Below, one piece after another: positions 52,460 through 61,095 of a stretch of DNA of 64,000 nucleotides; the first letter of the stretch is position 1, and each line of letters begins with the position of its first letter. The stretch comes from Sellimonas sp963559135 (GTDB taxonomy: Bacteria; Bacillota; Clostridia; Lachnospirales; Lachnospiraceae), in the NCBI GenBank assembly GCA_963559135.1, contig CAUWJP010000013.1, positions 11,424 through 75,423 on the forward strand, read 5' to 3'. A program made the translations under genes and the position numbers. Below the pieces are notes generated by a model. That model did not search any database and was not told the origin of the DNA. It was given only the letters and a program-made list of their open reading frames with translations.

Positions 52460-54079
52460 TTACATCATTCCCATGCCCGGGTTTGCTGCTGCCACTGGTG
52501 TTTCTTCTTTAATGTTGGCAACAACAGATTCTGTTGTCAGAAGAGTAGAAGCAACGCTTGTGGCATTCTGAAGAGCACTTCTTGTTACCTTTGCAGGGTC
52601 AAGAATTCCTTCTGCAACCATATCTACATACTCTTCTTTATATGCATCAAATCCGATTCCTGGTTCAGATTCTTTTACCTTGTTGATAATGACAGATCCT
52701 TCCAATCCAGCATTTGCTGCAATTCTGTAAAGAGGAGCTTCCAGTGCTTTCATGATAATCTGAGCACCTGTCTTTTCATCCCCTTCCAGTTCGGATACAA
52801 GTTTTTCCAGAGCTTTTGTGGCATGAACATATGCAGATCCGCCTCCGGCGATAATTCCTTCTTCTACAGCTGCTCTTGTTGCTGCGAGAGCATCTTCCAT
52901 ACGAAGTTTTGCTTCTTTCATCTCTGTCTCTGTAGCCGCTCCAACACGGATTACTGCTACGCCACCTGCAAGTTTTGCAAGTCTTTCCTGAAGTTTCTCT
53001 TTATCGAAATCAGATGTTGTCTCTTCGATCTGCGCCTTGATCTGTGCGATCCGCGCTTCGATATCAGATTTCTGTCCCATACCGTCAACGATTGTTGTGT
53101 TTTCTTTCTGTACTTTTACAGATTTTGCACGTCCAAGCTGATCCAGAGTTGTCTCTTTGAGATCCAGTCCCAGTTCCTCAGAGATAACTTCTCCGCCTGT
53201 CAAAATTGCAATATCACGAAGCATCTCTTTTCTTCTATCGCCATATCCCGGAGCTTTTACTGCTACAACATTGAATGTACCACGCAGTTTGTTTACAATC
53301 AGAGTTGTAAGTGCCTCTCCTTCTACATCCTCTGCGATGATGAGAAGTCTTGCACCTGCCTGAACAACCTGTTCCAGAAGCGGAAGGAGTTCCTGAATAT
53401 TTGAGATCTTCTTGTCTGTGATCAGGATGTATGGATCTTCCAGAGTTGCTTCCATCTTATCCATGTCTGTTGCCATATATGCGGAAATATATCCACGATC
53501 AAACTGCATACCTTCTACTAGGTCGAGTTCTGTCTTCATTGTCTTGGATTCTTCGATTGTGATAACGCCGTCATTTGAAACTTTATCCATTGCATCTGCA
53601 ACCATGTTACCTACTTCGTCATCGCTGGAAGATACTGCTGCAACTCTTGCAATCTGTGCTTTATCTTTTACTTTACTGCTCATCTTTGCAATTTCTTCTA
53701 CTGCAAGATCTGTTGCTTTTTTCATTCCCTTTCTCAAAACGATCGGGTTTGCACCTGCAGCAAGGTTTCTCATACCTTCATGAACCATTGCCTGAGCAAG
53801 TACGGTTGCTGTTGTTGTACCATCTCCTGCTACATCGTTTGTCTTGGATGCAACTTCACGAATCAACTGAGCGCCCATGTTTTCAAATGCGTCTTCCAGC
53901 TCAATCTCTTTTGCGATTGTTACACCATCGTTTGTAATCAGCGGTGCACCGAATGATTTGTCAAGTACAACGTTTCTTCCTTTTGGTCCAAGTGTAACTC
54001 TGACTGTGTCAGCAAGTTTATTAACGCCTGCTTCCAGCGCTGTTCTGGCTTCTGCTCCATATTTGATTTCCTTAGCCAT
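52460..54079 (-). CDS. groEL: 60 kDa chaperonin GroEL
   Basis: A 539-residue chaperonin subunit. MAKEIKYGAEAR at the start, VTLGPKGRNVVLDKSFGAPL and AGDGTTTATVLAQAMV (ATP site), and a shortened GGM-type tail (NPGMGMM). The start at 54079 follows GGAGGGATT and gives the conserved N-terminus. Co-transcribed with groES after a 57-base gap and controlled through the CIRCE element upstream of groES. Confidence 0.99.
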   Translation of the reverse strand: MAKEIKYGAEARTALEAGVNKLADTVRVTLGPKGRNVVLDKSFGAPLITNDGVTIAKEIELEDAFENMGAQLIREVASKTNDVAGDGTTTATVLAQAMVHEGMRNLAAGANPIVLRKGMKKATDLAVEEIAKMSSKVKDKAQIARVAAVSSSDDEVGNMVADAMDKVSNDGVITIEESKTMKTELDLVEGMQFDRGYISAYMATDMDKMEATLEDPYILITDKKISNIQELLPLLEQVVQAGARLLIIAEDVEGEALTTLIVNKLRGTFNVVAVKAPGYGDRRKEMLRDIAILTGGEVISEELGLDLKETTLDQLGRAKSVKVQKENTTIVDGMGQKSDIEARIAQIKAQIEETTSDFDKEKLQERLAKLAGGVAVIRVGAATETEMKEAKLRMEDALAATRAAVEEGIIAGGGSAYVHATKALEKLVSELEGDEKTGAQIIMKALEAPLYRIAANAGLEGSVIINKVKESEPGIGFDAYKEEYVDMVAEGILDPAKVTRSALQNATSVASTLLTTESVVANIKEETPVAAANPGMGMM

Positions 54080-54135
54080 TTCTAATCCCTCCATAATCTG
54101 TTTATTCTAAAAATATATTGTCTGTCAATCTGAAT

Positions 54136-54423
54136 TTAAGCTTCGATCACTGCGAGGATGTCACTCTGTCTTACAATGATGTATTCCACATCGTCAAGCT
54201 CTACTTCTGTACCTGCGTATTTTGAATAAATGACTTTATCTCCAACAGAAACTTTCATTTCCACTTCTTTTCCGTCTACCAGTCCTCCCGGTCCTACCGC
54301 GATGACTTCTGCCTGCTGCGGTTTCTCTTTATTCTGTCCCGGAAGCACGATGCCTGATTTGGTTGTCTCTTCTGCTTCCATCTGTTTTAATACAACTCTG
54401 TCACTTAATGGTACTAATTTCAT
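54136..54423 (-). CDS. groES: 10 kDa co-chaperonin GroES
   Basis: A 95-residue lid protein: LVPLSDRVVLKQMEAEETTK, the mobile loop SGIVLPGQN and VIYSKYAGTEVELDDVEYII are all present. Start at 54423 follows AAAGGAGGAAC. First gene of the groESL operon, with a TTGACA promoter and a CIRCE operator upstream. Confidence 0.98.
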   Translation of the reverse strand: MKLVPLSDRVVLKQMEAEETTKSGIVLPGQNKEKPQQAEVIAVGPGGLVDGKEVEMKVSVGDKVIYSKYAGTEVELDDVEYIIVRQSDILAVIEA

Positions 54424-54454
54424 GATTGTTCCTCCTTTATTGTCTATCAACTTA

Positions 54455-54481
54455 TCAGCACTCATTGAACTAGAGTGCTAA
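54455..54481. promoter_or_regulatory. CIRCE operator (HrcA binding site)
   Basis: On the minus strand TTAGCACTC, 9 bases, GAGTGCTGA: one mismatch to the consensus inverted repeat. It lies between the promoter and groES, so the operon should be repressed by HrcA and induced by heat. Confidence 0.93.
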
Positions 54482-54495
54482 AACACTCTAGTAAT

Positions 54496-54524
54496 AAAAT
54501 AGCACTCTCTATTTTATTTGTCAA
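54496..54524 (-). promoter_or_regulatory. sigma-A promoter of groESL
   Basis: Minus strand perfect TTGACA (54519-54524), 17-base spacer, TATTTT (54496-54501). The spacer contains an extra GAGTGCTA, a CIRCE half-site. Confidence 0.78.
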
Positions 54525-54567
54525 CATCCATTCTCATTCTTTATAATTCGTTTATAATTCTGTCTGT

Positions 54568-54864
54568 TTAAACTTTATAAAATCCATTCTGAATCCGGAA
54601 TACAACCTGGTCCTTCTCCTGGACGCGGAATCGTTTCCGGATGACTCCCTCACAGCCGAACCTTCCTTCTTTTACTTCAAAAATACACTCGTATACAGCA
54701 TCCAGAGAAAACTCGTCCACATCTCCCCGGCTTGTATAAAGTGTCATCTCTTCATTCTGCGGATCATAGGTTTTGATACGAGTCATATATTTTTTCCGGT
54801 TATATTTCTCATCTTTCAGAAACACCTTTTTCATCTGTAACACTGCAGCTCCGTCTTCGTACAT
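54568..54864 (-). CDS. small protein of unknown function, 98 aa
   Basis: I do not recognise this soluble, beta-rich, basic protein (VLQMKKVFLKDEKYNRKKYM, LYTSRGDVDEFSLDAVYECI, GVIRKRFRVQEKDQVVFRIQ). The strand pattern is loosely like the N-terminal domain of PilZ/YcgR proteins, but this is not firm. The start at 54864 follows AAGGAGAAATAAG. The codY terminator ends only 20 bases upstream of the start, leaving no room for a separate promoter, so it is read by passage through that hairpin. Confidence 0.65.
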   Translation of the reverse strand: MYEDGAAVLQMKKVFLKDEKYNRKKYMTRIKTYDPQNEEMTLYTSRGDVDEFSLDAVYECIFEVKEGRFGCEGVIRKRFRVQEKDQVVFRIQNGFYKV

Positions 54865-54883
54865 TCTTATTTCTCCTTTCCTA

Positions 54884-54915
54884 AAAGGGAGCCTCAGTGT
54901 ACTGACGCTCCCTTT
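54884..54915 (-). terminator. codY terminator or attenuator
   Basis: Hairpin on the minus strand: AAAGGGAGC pairs with GCTCCCTTT, with an inner CAGT/ACTG helix, followed by TTTT. It separates codY from the 98-residue gene. Confidence 0.72.
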
Positions 54916-54947
54916 CTTTTTGCATATCCTACTGTTCAATGTCTTTT

Positions 54948-55730
54948 TTATTTTTGCTTTTCTTTTTTGATCTTCTCAAGTTCCGTGAACACATAATCAT
55001 TCACCACTTTAATATAAGTTCCCTTCATTCCGGAAGATCTGGATTCAATCACACCTGCACTTTCAAATTTACGAAGCGCATTTACAATGACCGATCTTGT
55101 GATTCCAACCCTGTCCGCAATCTTGCTCGCGACAAGAATTCCTTCCATACCGTCAAGCTCATCGAAAATATGGATGATCGCTTCCAGTTCTGAGAAGGAA
55201 AGCGTGCTGATAGCCGACTGAACAATATGTTCTTTTCTCGTCTCCTCTGCATTCTCTTCATTGACAGAACGGAGCATCTCAAGTCCGACTACCGTTGTAC
55301 CATACTCACTGAGAATAATATCATCAATCTCATATTCTGCATCCTGTTTGTAGATAAACAGAGTTCCAAGCCGTTCTCCTGCAATCTCAATCGGGGAAAC
55401 AATCGCCTGATATCCCTTCGCTGTTTCCGCGTCAAATCCCAGTGTCTGGAGGTTGACATTTTCCTTTGTTGACAGAACACTTAACAGACGTTCGTTCAGC
55501 ATGGAATCAATATGTCCGCCTACTTCTCCATCGATCAGTTCTGTTAACGGGCGGATCTCATCTTTTTTACTGATTCCCAGAACTTTTCCTTTTTTACTTA
55601 CCACGAGGATATTCGAATTCAGAATTTCTGTAAGCACTTCACATATATCATTGAAAACAACTTTACTGGAATTATTATTGTGAAGCAATTTGTTTATTTT
55701 CCTCGTCTTATCCAATAATTGTACACTCAT
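54948..55730 (-). CDS. codY: GTP-sensing transcriptional pleiotropic repressor CodY
   Basis: A 260-residue global regulator. N-terminal GAF domain (LLDKTRKINKLLHNNNSSKV; YQAIVSPIEIAGERLGTLF) senses branched-chain amino acids and, in many species, GTP. The C-terminal winged helix has ASKIADRVGITRSVIVNALR followed by KFESAGVIESRSSGMKGTYI, nearly invariant in CodY. Start at 55730 follows GGAGGAAAATT. TATAAT lies at 55783-55788 on the minus strand and an inverted repeat (TTGTTC...GAACAA, 55758-55782) just after it may be an operator. Confidence 0.98.
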   Translation of the reverse strand: MSVQLLDKTRKINKLLHNNNSSKVVFNDICEVLTEILNSNILVVSKKGKVLGISKKDEIRPLTELIDGEVGGHIDSMLNERLLSVLSTKENVNLQTLGFDAETAKGYQAIVSPIEIAGERLGTLFIYKQDAEYEIDDIILSEYGTTVVGLEMLRSVNEENAEETRKEHIVQSAISTLSFSELEAIIHIFDELDGMEGILVASKIADRVGITRSVIVNALRKFESAGVIESRSSGMKGTYIKVVNDYVFTELEKIKKEKQK

Positions 55731-55757
55731 AATTTTCCTCCATTCAAATTCATGACG

Positions 55758-55788
55758 TTGTTCCAAGTAATTGTACGAACAAATTATA
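55758..55788 (-). promoter_or_regulatory. codY promoter -10 and adjacent inverted repeat
   Basis: Minus strand TATAAT (55783-55788), directly followed by TTTGTTC...GAACAA (6-bp arms, 13 bases apart, 55758-55782). The -35 (TTAAAA at 16 bases) is weak. The repeat does not match the known CodY box. Confidence 0.45.
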
Positions 55789-55851
55789 GAATATGCGGCT
55801 CATATTTTAATATTATCATACAATTTCCATGTTATCAATAAATTCCGGAAA

Positions 55852-57924
55852 TTATTTTTTTTCTTTTTTTTCAACATATCCGCAGGCAGGATCTGAGCAT
55901 ACAAGTTTATTTCCCTTTTCCACCATATAACTGCCGCATTTCGGGCATTTCTGGTCGGAAGGCTTCTGCCAGGACATGAAATCACACTCCGGATTATCTT
56001 CACATCCGTAGTAGCGTCTTCCCTTCTTTGTCTTGCGGATCACCACATCCTTACCACATTTCGGACAGGATACACCTGCCTTCTCCAGATATGGCTTCGT
56101 ATTGCGGCATTCCGGGAATCCCGGACATGCAAGGAATTTTCCATGAGGACCGTATTTGATAACCATATTCCGTCCGCATTCTTCACAGATGACATCGGTC
56201 ACCTCGTCTTCAATCTTAACTTCCTCAAGCTCTTTTTCCGCTACTTCTACCGCTTCCTCCAGATCCGGATAGAAGTTGCTGATTACCGATTTCCACTGTA
56301 CTTTGCCTTCCGCAACCCGGTCCAAAAGTCCTTCCATATTCGCTGTAAAGTTCACATCCACAATACTCGGGAAGGATTTCAACATCATATTGTTGACCAC
56401 TTCCCCAAGCTCTGTCAGATAAAGATTTTTATTTTCTTTTGCAACGTAACGTCTTGCTATAATCGTAGAAATGGTCGGAGCATACGTACTTGGCCGTCCG
56501 ATTCCCAGTTCCTCCAACGCCTTTACAAGAGATGCCTCCGTATAGTGTGCCGACGGCTGTGTAAAGTGCTGCTTCTTTTCAAAGTCCTCTTTTGTCAGGA
56601 CAGAATGTTCATCCAGTCCTTTGAGCAGGACATTATTCTCTGCCTTCTCATCATCTGGCTGTACATAGACCGAACGGAATCCGTCAAACGCAATCTTGGA
56701 CGCCGCAACAGTAAACCGATAATCACCAGCGTCAATCTTTACGGATGTCGTCTCAAATCTCGCCGGCTGCATCTGACTTGCTACAAAGCGTTTCCAGATC
56801 AGCTGGTACAAACGGAACTGGTCTCTGGAAAGCGACTCTTTGAGCGTGGCCGGTATTCTTGAAATATCCGTAGGACGGATTGCCTCATGGGCATCCTGGA
56901 TATTTTTCCCGCTGTCTTTTTTCTTATCTGTATCCGCAACATATTCCGAGCCGTAAACAGAGGAGATATAATCTCTTGCCAGGCGCTCTGCCTCCTCAGA
57001 AACACGGGTGGAATCCGTACGGAGATAGGTGATGATACCGACCGTTCCCTGGCCCTTGATATCGATTCCTTCGTAAAGCTGCTGCGCAATCCGCATTGTC
57101 TTCTGCGTCGCAAAGTTCAGCACCTTGGATGCCTCCTGCTGCAAGGTACTGGTCGTAAACGGAAGTGGTGACTTCTGAGTACGCTCTCCTTTTCTGACTT
57201 CTGCGACTTCAAAACTGGCATTCTCCAGTTCTTTTTCGATCTTCTGTTCTTCTTCGGCGGAACGTATCACCATTTTTTCAGTTTTTGTTCCGTAAAATTT
57301 GGCACGCAGAGGTTTCTTCTCTCCCTGCACCTTTAAAACTGCGTCCAGTGTCCAGTATTCTTCCGGTATGAACGCATCAATCTCCGCCTCTCTGTCTGCT
57401 ATAATGCGGAGTGCCACAGACTGTACACGGCCCGCACTCAAGCCCCGTTTTACCTTCTTCCACAGAAGAGGACTGATCTTATAACCTACGATCCGGTCAA
57501 GCGCTCTTCTTGCCTGTTGCGCGTCAACCAGATTCATGTCGATTTCACGAGCATTCTTAATAGACTCCTTGACCGCATTCTTTGTAATCTCGTTGAAACT
57601 GATCCGGTAAACCTTTTTTCCTTCCAGCTTCAGCGCCTTGGTCAAATGCCATGAAATTGCCTCTCCTTCGCGGTCAGGGTCAGTTGCGAGATAAATCTTG
57701 TCCGCCTTCTTGACCTCTTTGCGAAGCTGTGCAAGGATCTCTCCTTTGCCGCGAATAGTAATATACTTTGGTTCAAAATCATGCTCTACATCAATGCCGA
57801 GTTGGCTTTTCGGCAGATCCCGCACATGTCCCTGGGATGCCATTACCACATAATTGCTTCCCAGAAATTTTTTGATCGTCTTTACTTTCGCAGGTGACTC
57901 CACAATCACCAGATAACGTGCCAT
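55852..57924 (-). CDS. topA: DNA topoisomerase I
   Basis: A 690-residue type IA topoisomerase that relaxes negative supercoils. The TOPRIM domain has LVIVESPAKVKTIKKFLG and ATDPDREGEAISWHL; the active-site Tyr is in GIITYLRTDSTRVS (about 305). The C-terminus carries three Cys4 zinc ribbons (CEECGRNMVI, CPKCGKDVVIRKTKKGRRYY, CPKCGSYMVEKGNKLVCSDP). It ends in a Lys-rich tail encoded by long A-runs. GGAGGAATAAG precedes the ATG. Follows dprA after 30 bases in the comM-dprA-topA order common in Firmicutes. Confidence 0.98.
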   Translation of the reverse strand: MARYLVIVESPAKVKTIKKFLGSNYVVMASQGHVRDLPKSQLGIDVEHDFEPKYITIRGKGEILAQLRKEVKKADKIYLATDPDREGEAISWHLTKALKLEGKKVYRISFNEITKNAVKESIKNAREIDMNLVDAQQARRALDRIVGYKISPLLWKKVKRGLSAGRVQSVALRIIADREAEIDAFIPEEYWTLDAVLKVQGEKKPLRAKFYGTKTEKMVIRSAEEEQKIEKELENASFEVAEVRKGERTQKSPLPFTTSTLQQEASKVLNFATQKTMRIAQQLYEGIDIKGQGTVGIITYLRTDSTRVSEEAERLARDYISSVYGSEYVADTDKKKDSGKNIQDAHEAIRPTDISRIPATLKESLSRDQFRLYQLIWKRFVASQMQPARFETTSVKIDAGDYRFTVAASKIAFDGFRSVYVQPDDEKAENNVLLKGLDEHSVLTKEDFEKKQHFTQPSAHYTEASLVKALEELGIGRPSTYAPTISTIIARRYVAKENKNLYLTELGEVVNNMMLKSFPSIVDVNFTANMEGLLDRVAEGKVQWKSVISNFYPDLEEAVEVAEKELEEVKIEDEVTDVICEECGRNMVIKYGPHGKFLACPGFPECRNTKPYLEKAGVSCPKCGKDVVIRKTKKGRRYYGCEDNPECDFMSWQKPSDQKCPKCGSYMVEKGNKLVCSDPACGYVEKKEKK

Positions 57925-57954
57925 AATTCTTATTCCTCCATCCAACTTCAAATC

Positions 57955-59070
57955 TTACTTCAATCGGATATAATCATTTTTTGAAACTTCCTGGATCCAT
58001 CCATTCATCTCCAGATTTAAAAGCCCCTCCATAATTTCACCTCGTGGAAGAGATAATTGATCCTCGATTTCTTGGATATTTTTAGGCTCCAAACTCAGAA
58101 CACTATACAACAATTTTTCCGTACTTTCAAGCATTATTTCATTTTCACTTGAATTTTTACTGAATTCTATGAGCGATTTCTGCAATTTATACGGCAAATC
58201 ACACAGGAATTCTTCCGGTGAAATCAGGATACCTGCACCCTGCCGGATCAACTGGTGGCATCCCATGCTCAGGCCACTTGTCACTGGTCCAGGCAGGGCA
58301 TACACGTCTTTTCCCTGTTCCAATGCAAAATCCGCTGTGATCAAAGATCCGCTCTTTTTTCTTGCTTCCATCACGAGAACCAGATCGGCAAGTCCACTGA
58401 TGATCCGGTTCCTTGGAGGAAAATTACATGCAAGAGGAGGCGTACCCGGTGGATATTCCGAGAGAATTTTTCCTTCTTCCCAAAGTTTCCTGTAAAGACG
58501 CAGATTGTCCTTTGGGTAACAGACATCCGGCCCGGATCCAAGCACTGCGCAGTGTCCCTGGCCTTCCCCCAGCGCTCCTTTCAGTCCTTCAGTGTCGATT
58601 CCTCTTGCCATGCCACTGATGATTTTCATGCCGGCTTTCGCCAATTCCTTACCAAACTCATAAGCCATTTGTCTGCCGTAGGCGCTTGCCTCCCTTGCCC
58701 CAACAATCGCTGCGGTCACTCCATCAAAGGCAAAGCAGTCATTTCCTGCACCGAACAGCGCATATGGCGGCTGCGCGATCCGGGAAAGTTTTTCCGGATA
58801 GGCACTGTCAGTCCAGCATGTAATCATGATCCCTTTTTTCTGCGCCTTCTCCCAGTCTCTTCTCCGTTCATCCAGAACTACTTCCTTCTGCTGCTCTTTG
58901 AGAATCTCCTTCTCCTTTTTTGTCAGAAACCAACACGATTCGCGCCCTGTTTCTTCTATATAATAGACTGCTTTTGCACAGCCAAATGTCTCCTGCAACA
59001 GCCTCTTTTTTGCGGAGGAGATTCCTTGAATACACGCAAGCCAGAATACATATTCTTTTTCTTCCTTCAT
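57955..59070 (-). CDS. dprA: DNA-processing protein DprA
   Basis: A 371-residue protein that loads RecA onto incoming single-stranded DNA. A short SAM-like N-terminal region, then the Rossmann-like core: AIVGAREASAYGRQMAYEFG, KIISGMARGIDTEGLKGAL, CAVLGSGPDVCYPKDNLRLY and FPPRNRIISGLADLVLVMEA. A C-terminal winged helix (IQEIEDQLSLPRGEIMEGLL) is present. The ATG at 59070 overlaps the comM stop (ATGA) and is preferred to one 18 bases upstream. Only these DNA-handling genes are here; no com pilus genes are in the window. Confidence 0.96.
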   Translation of the reverse strand: MKEEKEYVFWLACIQGISSAKKRLLQETFGCAKAVYYIEETGRESCWFLTKKEKEILKEQQKEVVLDERRRDWEKAQKKGIMITCWTDSAYPEKLSRIAQPPYALFGAGNDCFAFDGVTAAIVGAREASAYGRQMAYEFGKELAKAGMKIISGMARGIDTEGLKGALGEGQGHCAVLGSGPDVCYPKDNLRLYRKLWEEGKILSEYPPGTPPLACNFPPRNRIISGLADLVLVMEARKKSGSLITADFALEQGKDVYALPGPVTSGLSMGCHQLIRQGAGILISPEEFLCDLPYKLQKSLIEFSKNSSENEIMLESTEKLLYSVLSLEPKNIQEIEDQLSLPRGEIMEGLLNLEMNGWIQEVSKNDYIRLK

Positions 59071-60605
59071 CGTTTCTGATTCCCCCATATCGTCTGGTCT
59101 ACCATTCGGTAGCTGATTGCCTCCGCAAGATGAGTCGTCCGGATCCGTCCACTCTCTTCCAGGTCTGCAATGGTTCGCGCCACTTTCAATGTCCTGTAGT
59201 AGGTTCGTGCCGTTAAATTCAGGCGCTCAAACGCACGTTTAATCATCTGCTTCTCTTTAACTTCTAAATGGCAAAACTCCTCGAGTTCCTGCTGCCCCAT
59301 TCTGCTGTTTGTTAGTATCTCCCTGCCCCGATATCTCTCACTCTGGATTTCTCTGGCCCGAATTACCCTTGCCCGGATTGTTTCGGAAGATTCTTCTTTC
59401 TTTTCACAGGTCAGTTCCCGGTAGGAAATTTTCGGTGTCTCAATGCAGATATCCATCCGGTCTAAAAACGGCTGACTGACCTTGCTCAAATACCGGTGAA
59501 TCTCCCCAGGCGTACAGCGGCAGCGCTCCAGATCCGGATAATTCCCGCATGGGCAAGGATTCATGGCTGCGGCGACCAGCACATCCGCCGGAAAGATATA
59601 GGTACCTTTCTTCCTCGTTATCCGTACCTGCTTTGTCTCCAACGGTTCTCTTAGTGCATCCAATACTGTTCTCTGATACTCAGAAAGCTCATCAAGGAAA
59701 AGAATTCCTCCATGAGCAAGACTTAGTTCTCCCGGTGTCGGATATCTGCCGCCTCCAAGAAGTGCTGCTTTTGTCACCGTATGATGGACTTCCCGATATG
59801 GCGGGCGGATAAGAAGGGGCTGTGCTTCATCCAGAAGTCCTGCCGTACTGTAGATTGTCGTCGTCTCCATCCCTGTCCGGGCGTCCAGATCCGGCAGAAT
59901 GGTACGAATCCGCTGCGCCGCCATTGTTTTTCCTGACCCTGGAGGACCGATATACAAAATGTTATGTCCACCTGCAGCAGCCACTTCGGATGCCCGTTTT
60001 AATGCTTTCTGTCCCTTTATATCTGCAAAATCCAGCTCCGTCTCTGTCCTCTCATGCACTCTTACTACCGGATGTCTCCCACAGGGCCGTTTCCCTGTTT
60101 CCAGAAAATCCCATACTTCAGAAAGTGTGGCAACACCAATCACCTCGATTCCGGAGACCAGTTTTCCTTCCGTTTCATTTTCCCATGGTATGACACAGAT
60201 TTCGTATCCATTCTCTCTGGCATAAGAGACAATCGGCAGGATTCCTCTCACCTTTCTTATTCTGGCATCCAGGCTCAGTTCCCCGATGAAAAGTACTCTC
60301 TTTTCACACCGTTCCAGGATGCTCCCCGCCGACAAGGCAAGAGCTACCGCAATCGGAAGGTCGAAAGAGGAGCCGGTCTTTCGGATATCCGCCGGCGAAA
60401 GATTGACCACCATTCTCTGCGGCTGCAGACGAGCTCTTGTATGCCGGATTGCCGTCCGCACACGTTCTCCTGCCTCTTTTACTTCCGAAGACAAATAGCC
60501 TACCATGTGGAAAACCGGGAGCCCGCTCCCTGTATCTGCCTCCACGCAGACTTCTCGCACCGTCAGCCCATCCATTACTGCTGATTTTACCATTGCAAAT
60601 CCCAT
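59067..60605 (-). CDS. comM: ComM/YifB family Mg-chelatase-like AAA+ helicase
   Basis: A 512-residue AAA+ ATPase; ComM is a branch-migration helicase promoting integration of transforming DNA. N-terminal Lon-like domain (GLPVFHMVGYLSSEVKEAGE; VNLSPADIRKTGSSFDLPIA), Walker A YIGPPGSGKTMAAQRI near 215, Walker B GILFLDELSEYQR, Mg-chelatase segment AMNPCPCGNYPD and C-terminal YRTLKVARTIADLEESGRI. The conserved start MGFAMVKSAVMDGLTV sets the start at 60605, although the ribosome binding site there is weak; the frame opens at 60671. Confidence 0.94.
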   Translation of the reverse strand: MGFAMVKSAVMDGLTVREVCVEADTGSGLPVFHMVGYLSSEVKEAGERVRTAIRHTRARLQPQRMVVNLSPADIRKTGSSFDLPIAVALALSAGSILERCEKRVLFIGELSLDARIRKVRGILPIVSYARENGYEICVIPWENETEGKLVSGIEVIGVATLSEVWDFLETGKRPCGRHPVVRVHERTETELDFADIKGQKALKRASEVAAAGGHNILYIGPPGSGKTMAAQRIRTILPDLDARTGMETTTIYSTAGLLDEAQPLLIRPPYREVHHTVTKAALLGGGRYPTPGELSLAHGGILFLDELSEYQRTVLDALREPLETKQVRITRKKGTYIFPADVLVAAAMNPCPCGNYPDLERCRCTPGEIHRYLSKVSQPFLDRMDICIETPKISYRELTCEKKEESSETIRARVIRAREIQSERYRGREILTNSRMGQQELEEFCHLEVKEKQMIKRAFERLNLTARTYYRTLKVARTIADLEESGRIRTTHLAEAISYRMVDQTIWGNQKR

Positions 60606-60789
60606 ATTTCTTTTTCTGATTTTCCCATTTGAAATGTCCAGGTGAATCCCTGATCTTGCCGGAACCGGCATGTGAGTTTTCAGATCTTTATTTTCATGGT
60701 AGTCTCTTCGTCCCTAAATGTCAATTCTTATTTGGGAAAAGCACAAAAAATCCTGCTTTCTCATAAACTGATAGCAAACATGTTAAGAG

Positions 60790-61095
60790 GTGCGTATTCC
60801 CTTGAAATCATTTCCACAGCCCCTCACTGCCGACGAAGAACAATATTATATGCAGAAATATACCGAGGGAGACCTGGAAGCAAAATACATCCTGATTGAA
60901 CATAATCTGCGCCTTGTAGCACATGTGGTCAAAAAATACCAGCATCTATCCGAAGATACCGAGGATCTGATCTCCATCGGAACCATCGGACTGATCAAAG
61001 CTGTCATGACATTCAATCCGGATAAAGGCGTCCGCCTCGCCACCTACGCCGCACGCTGCATCGAAAATGCTATTCTCTCGCCATGGCGTCATTGA
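60790..61095 (+). pseudogene. sigK: sigK 5' half: sporulation sigma-K, interrupted
   Basis: Encodes 101 residues, the first half of sporulation sigma-K: FPQPLTADEEQYYMQKYTEG, LIEHNLRLVAHVVKKYQHLS (region 2.1), EDLISIGTIGLIKAV and RLATYAARCIENA (region 2). It then reads ILSPWRH and stops at 61093. Regions 3 and 4 are missing. The break follows directly after CIEN, the site where Bacillus subtilis sigK is split by skin. It therefore looks like an intact 5' half awaiting excision, not decay. GTG at 60790 or TTG at 60802 (9 bases after AAGAGGTG) could be the start. The TTG start gives MKSFPQPL and no pro-sequence, as in some Clostridia. Divergent from comM. Confidence 0.88.
61063..61071 (+). other. 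probable recombination site (att) in sigK codons CIEN
   Basis: The codons GAA AAT G at 61063-61069 are the last that match sigK; family members continue with a Glu codon (CIENEIL) but here the next codon is Ala (GCT). In B. subtilis the skin crossover is reported to use a short AATGA repeat at this same place; here AATG is followed by C. The exact core can only be fixed by comparison with the other end. Confidence 0.55.

Noticed and set aside
52823..53404. Plus-strand frame (193 codons) inside groEL
   Set aside because: Cys/Phe-rich antisense shadow of a highly conserved gene.
58255..59079. Plus-strand frame (274 codons) inside dprA
   Set aside because: Antisense shadow with no start signals; dprA is certain.
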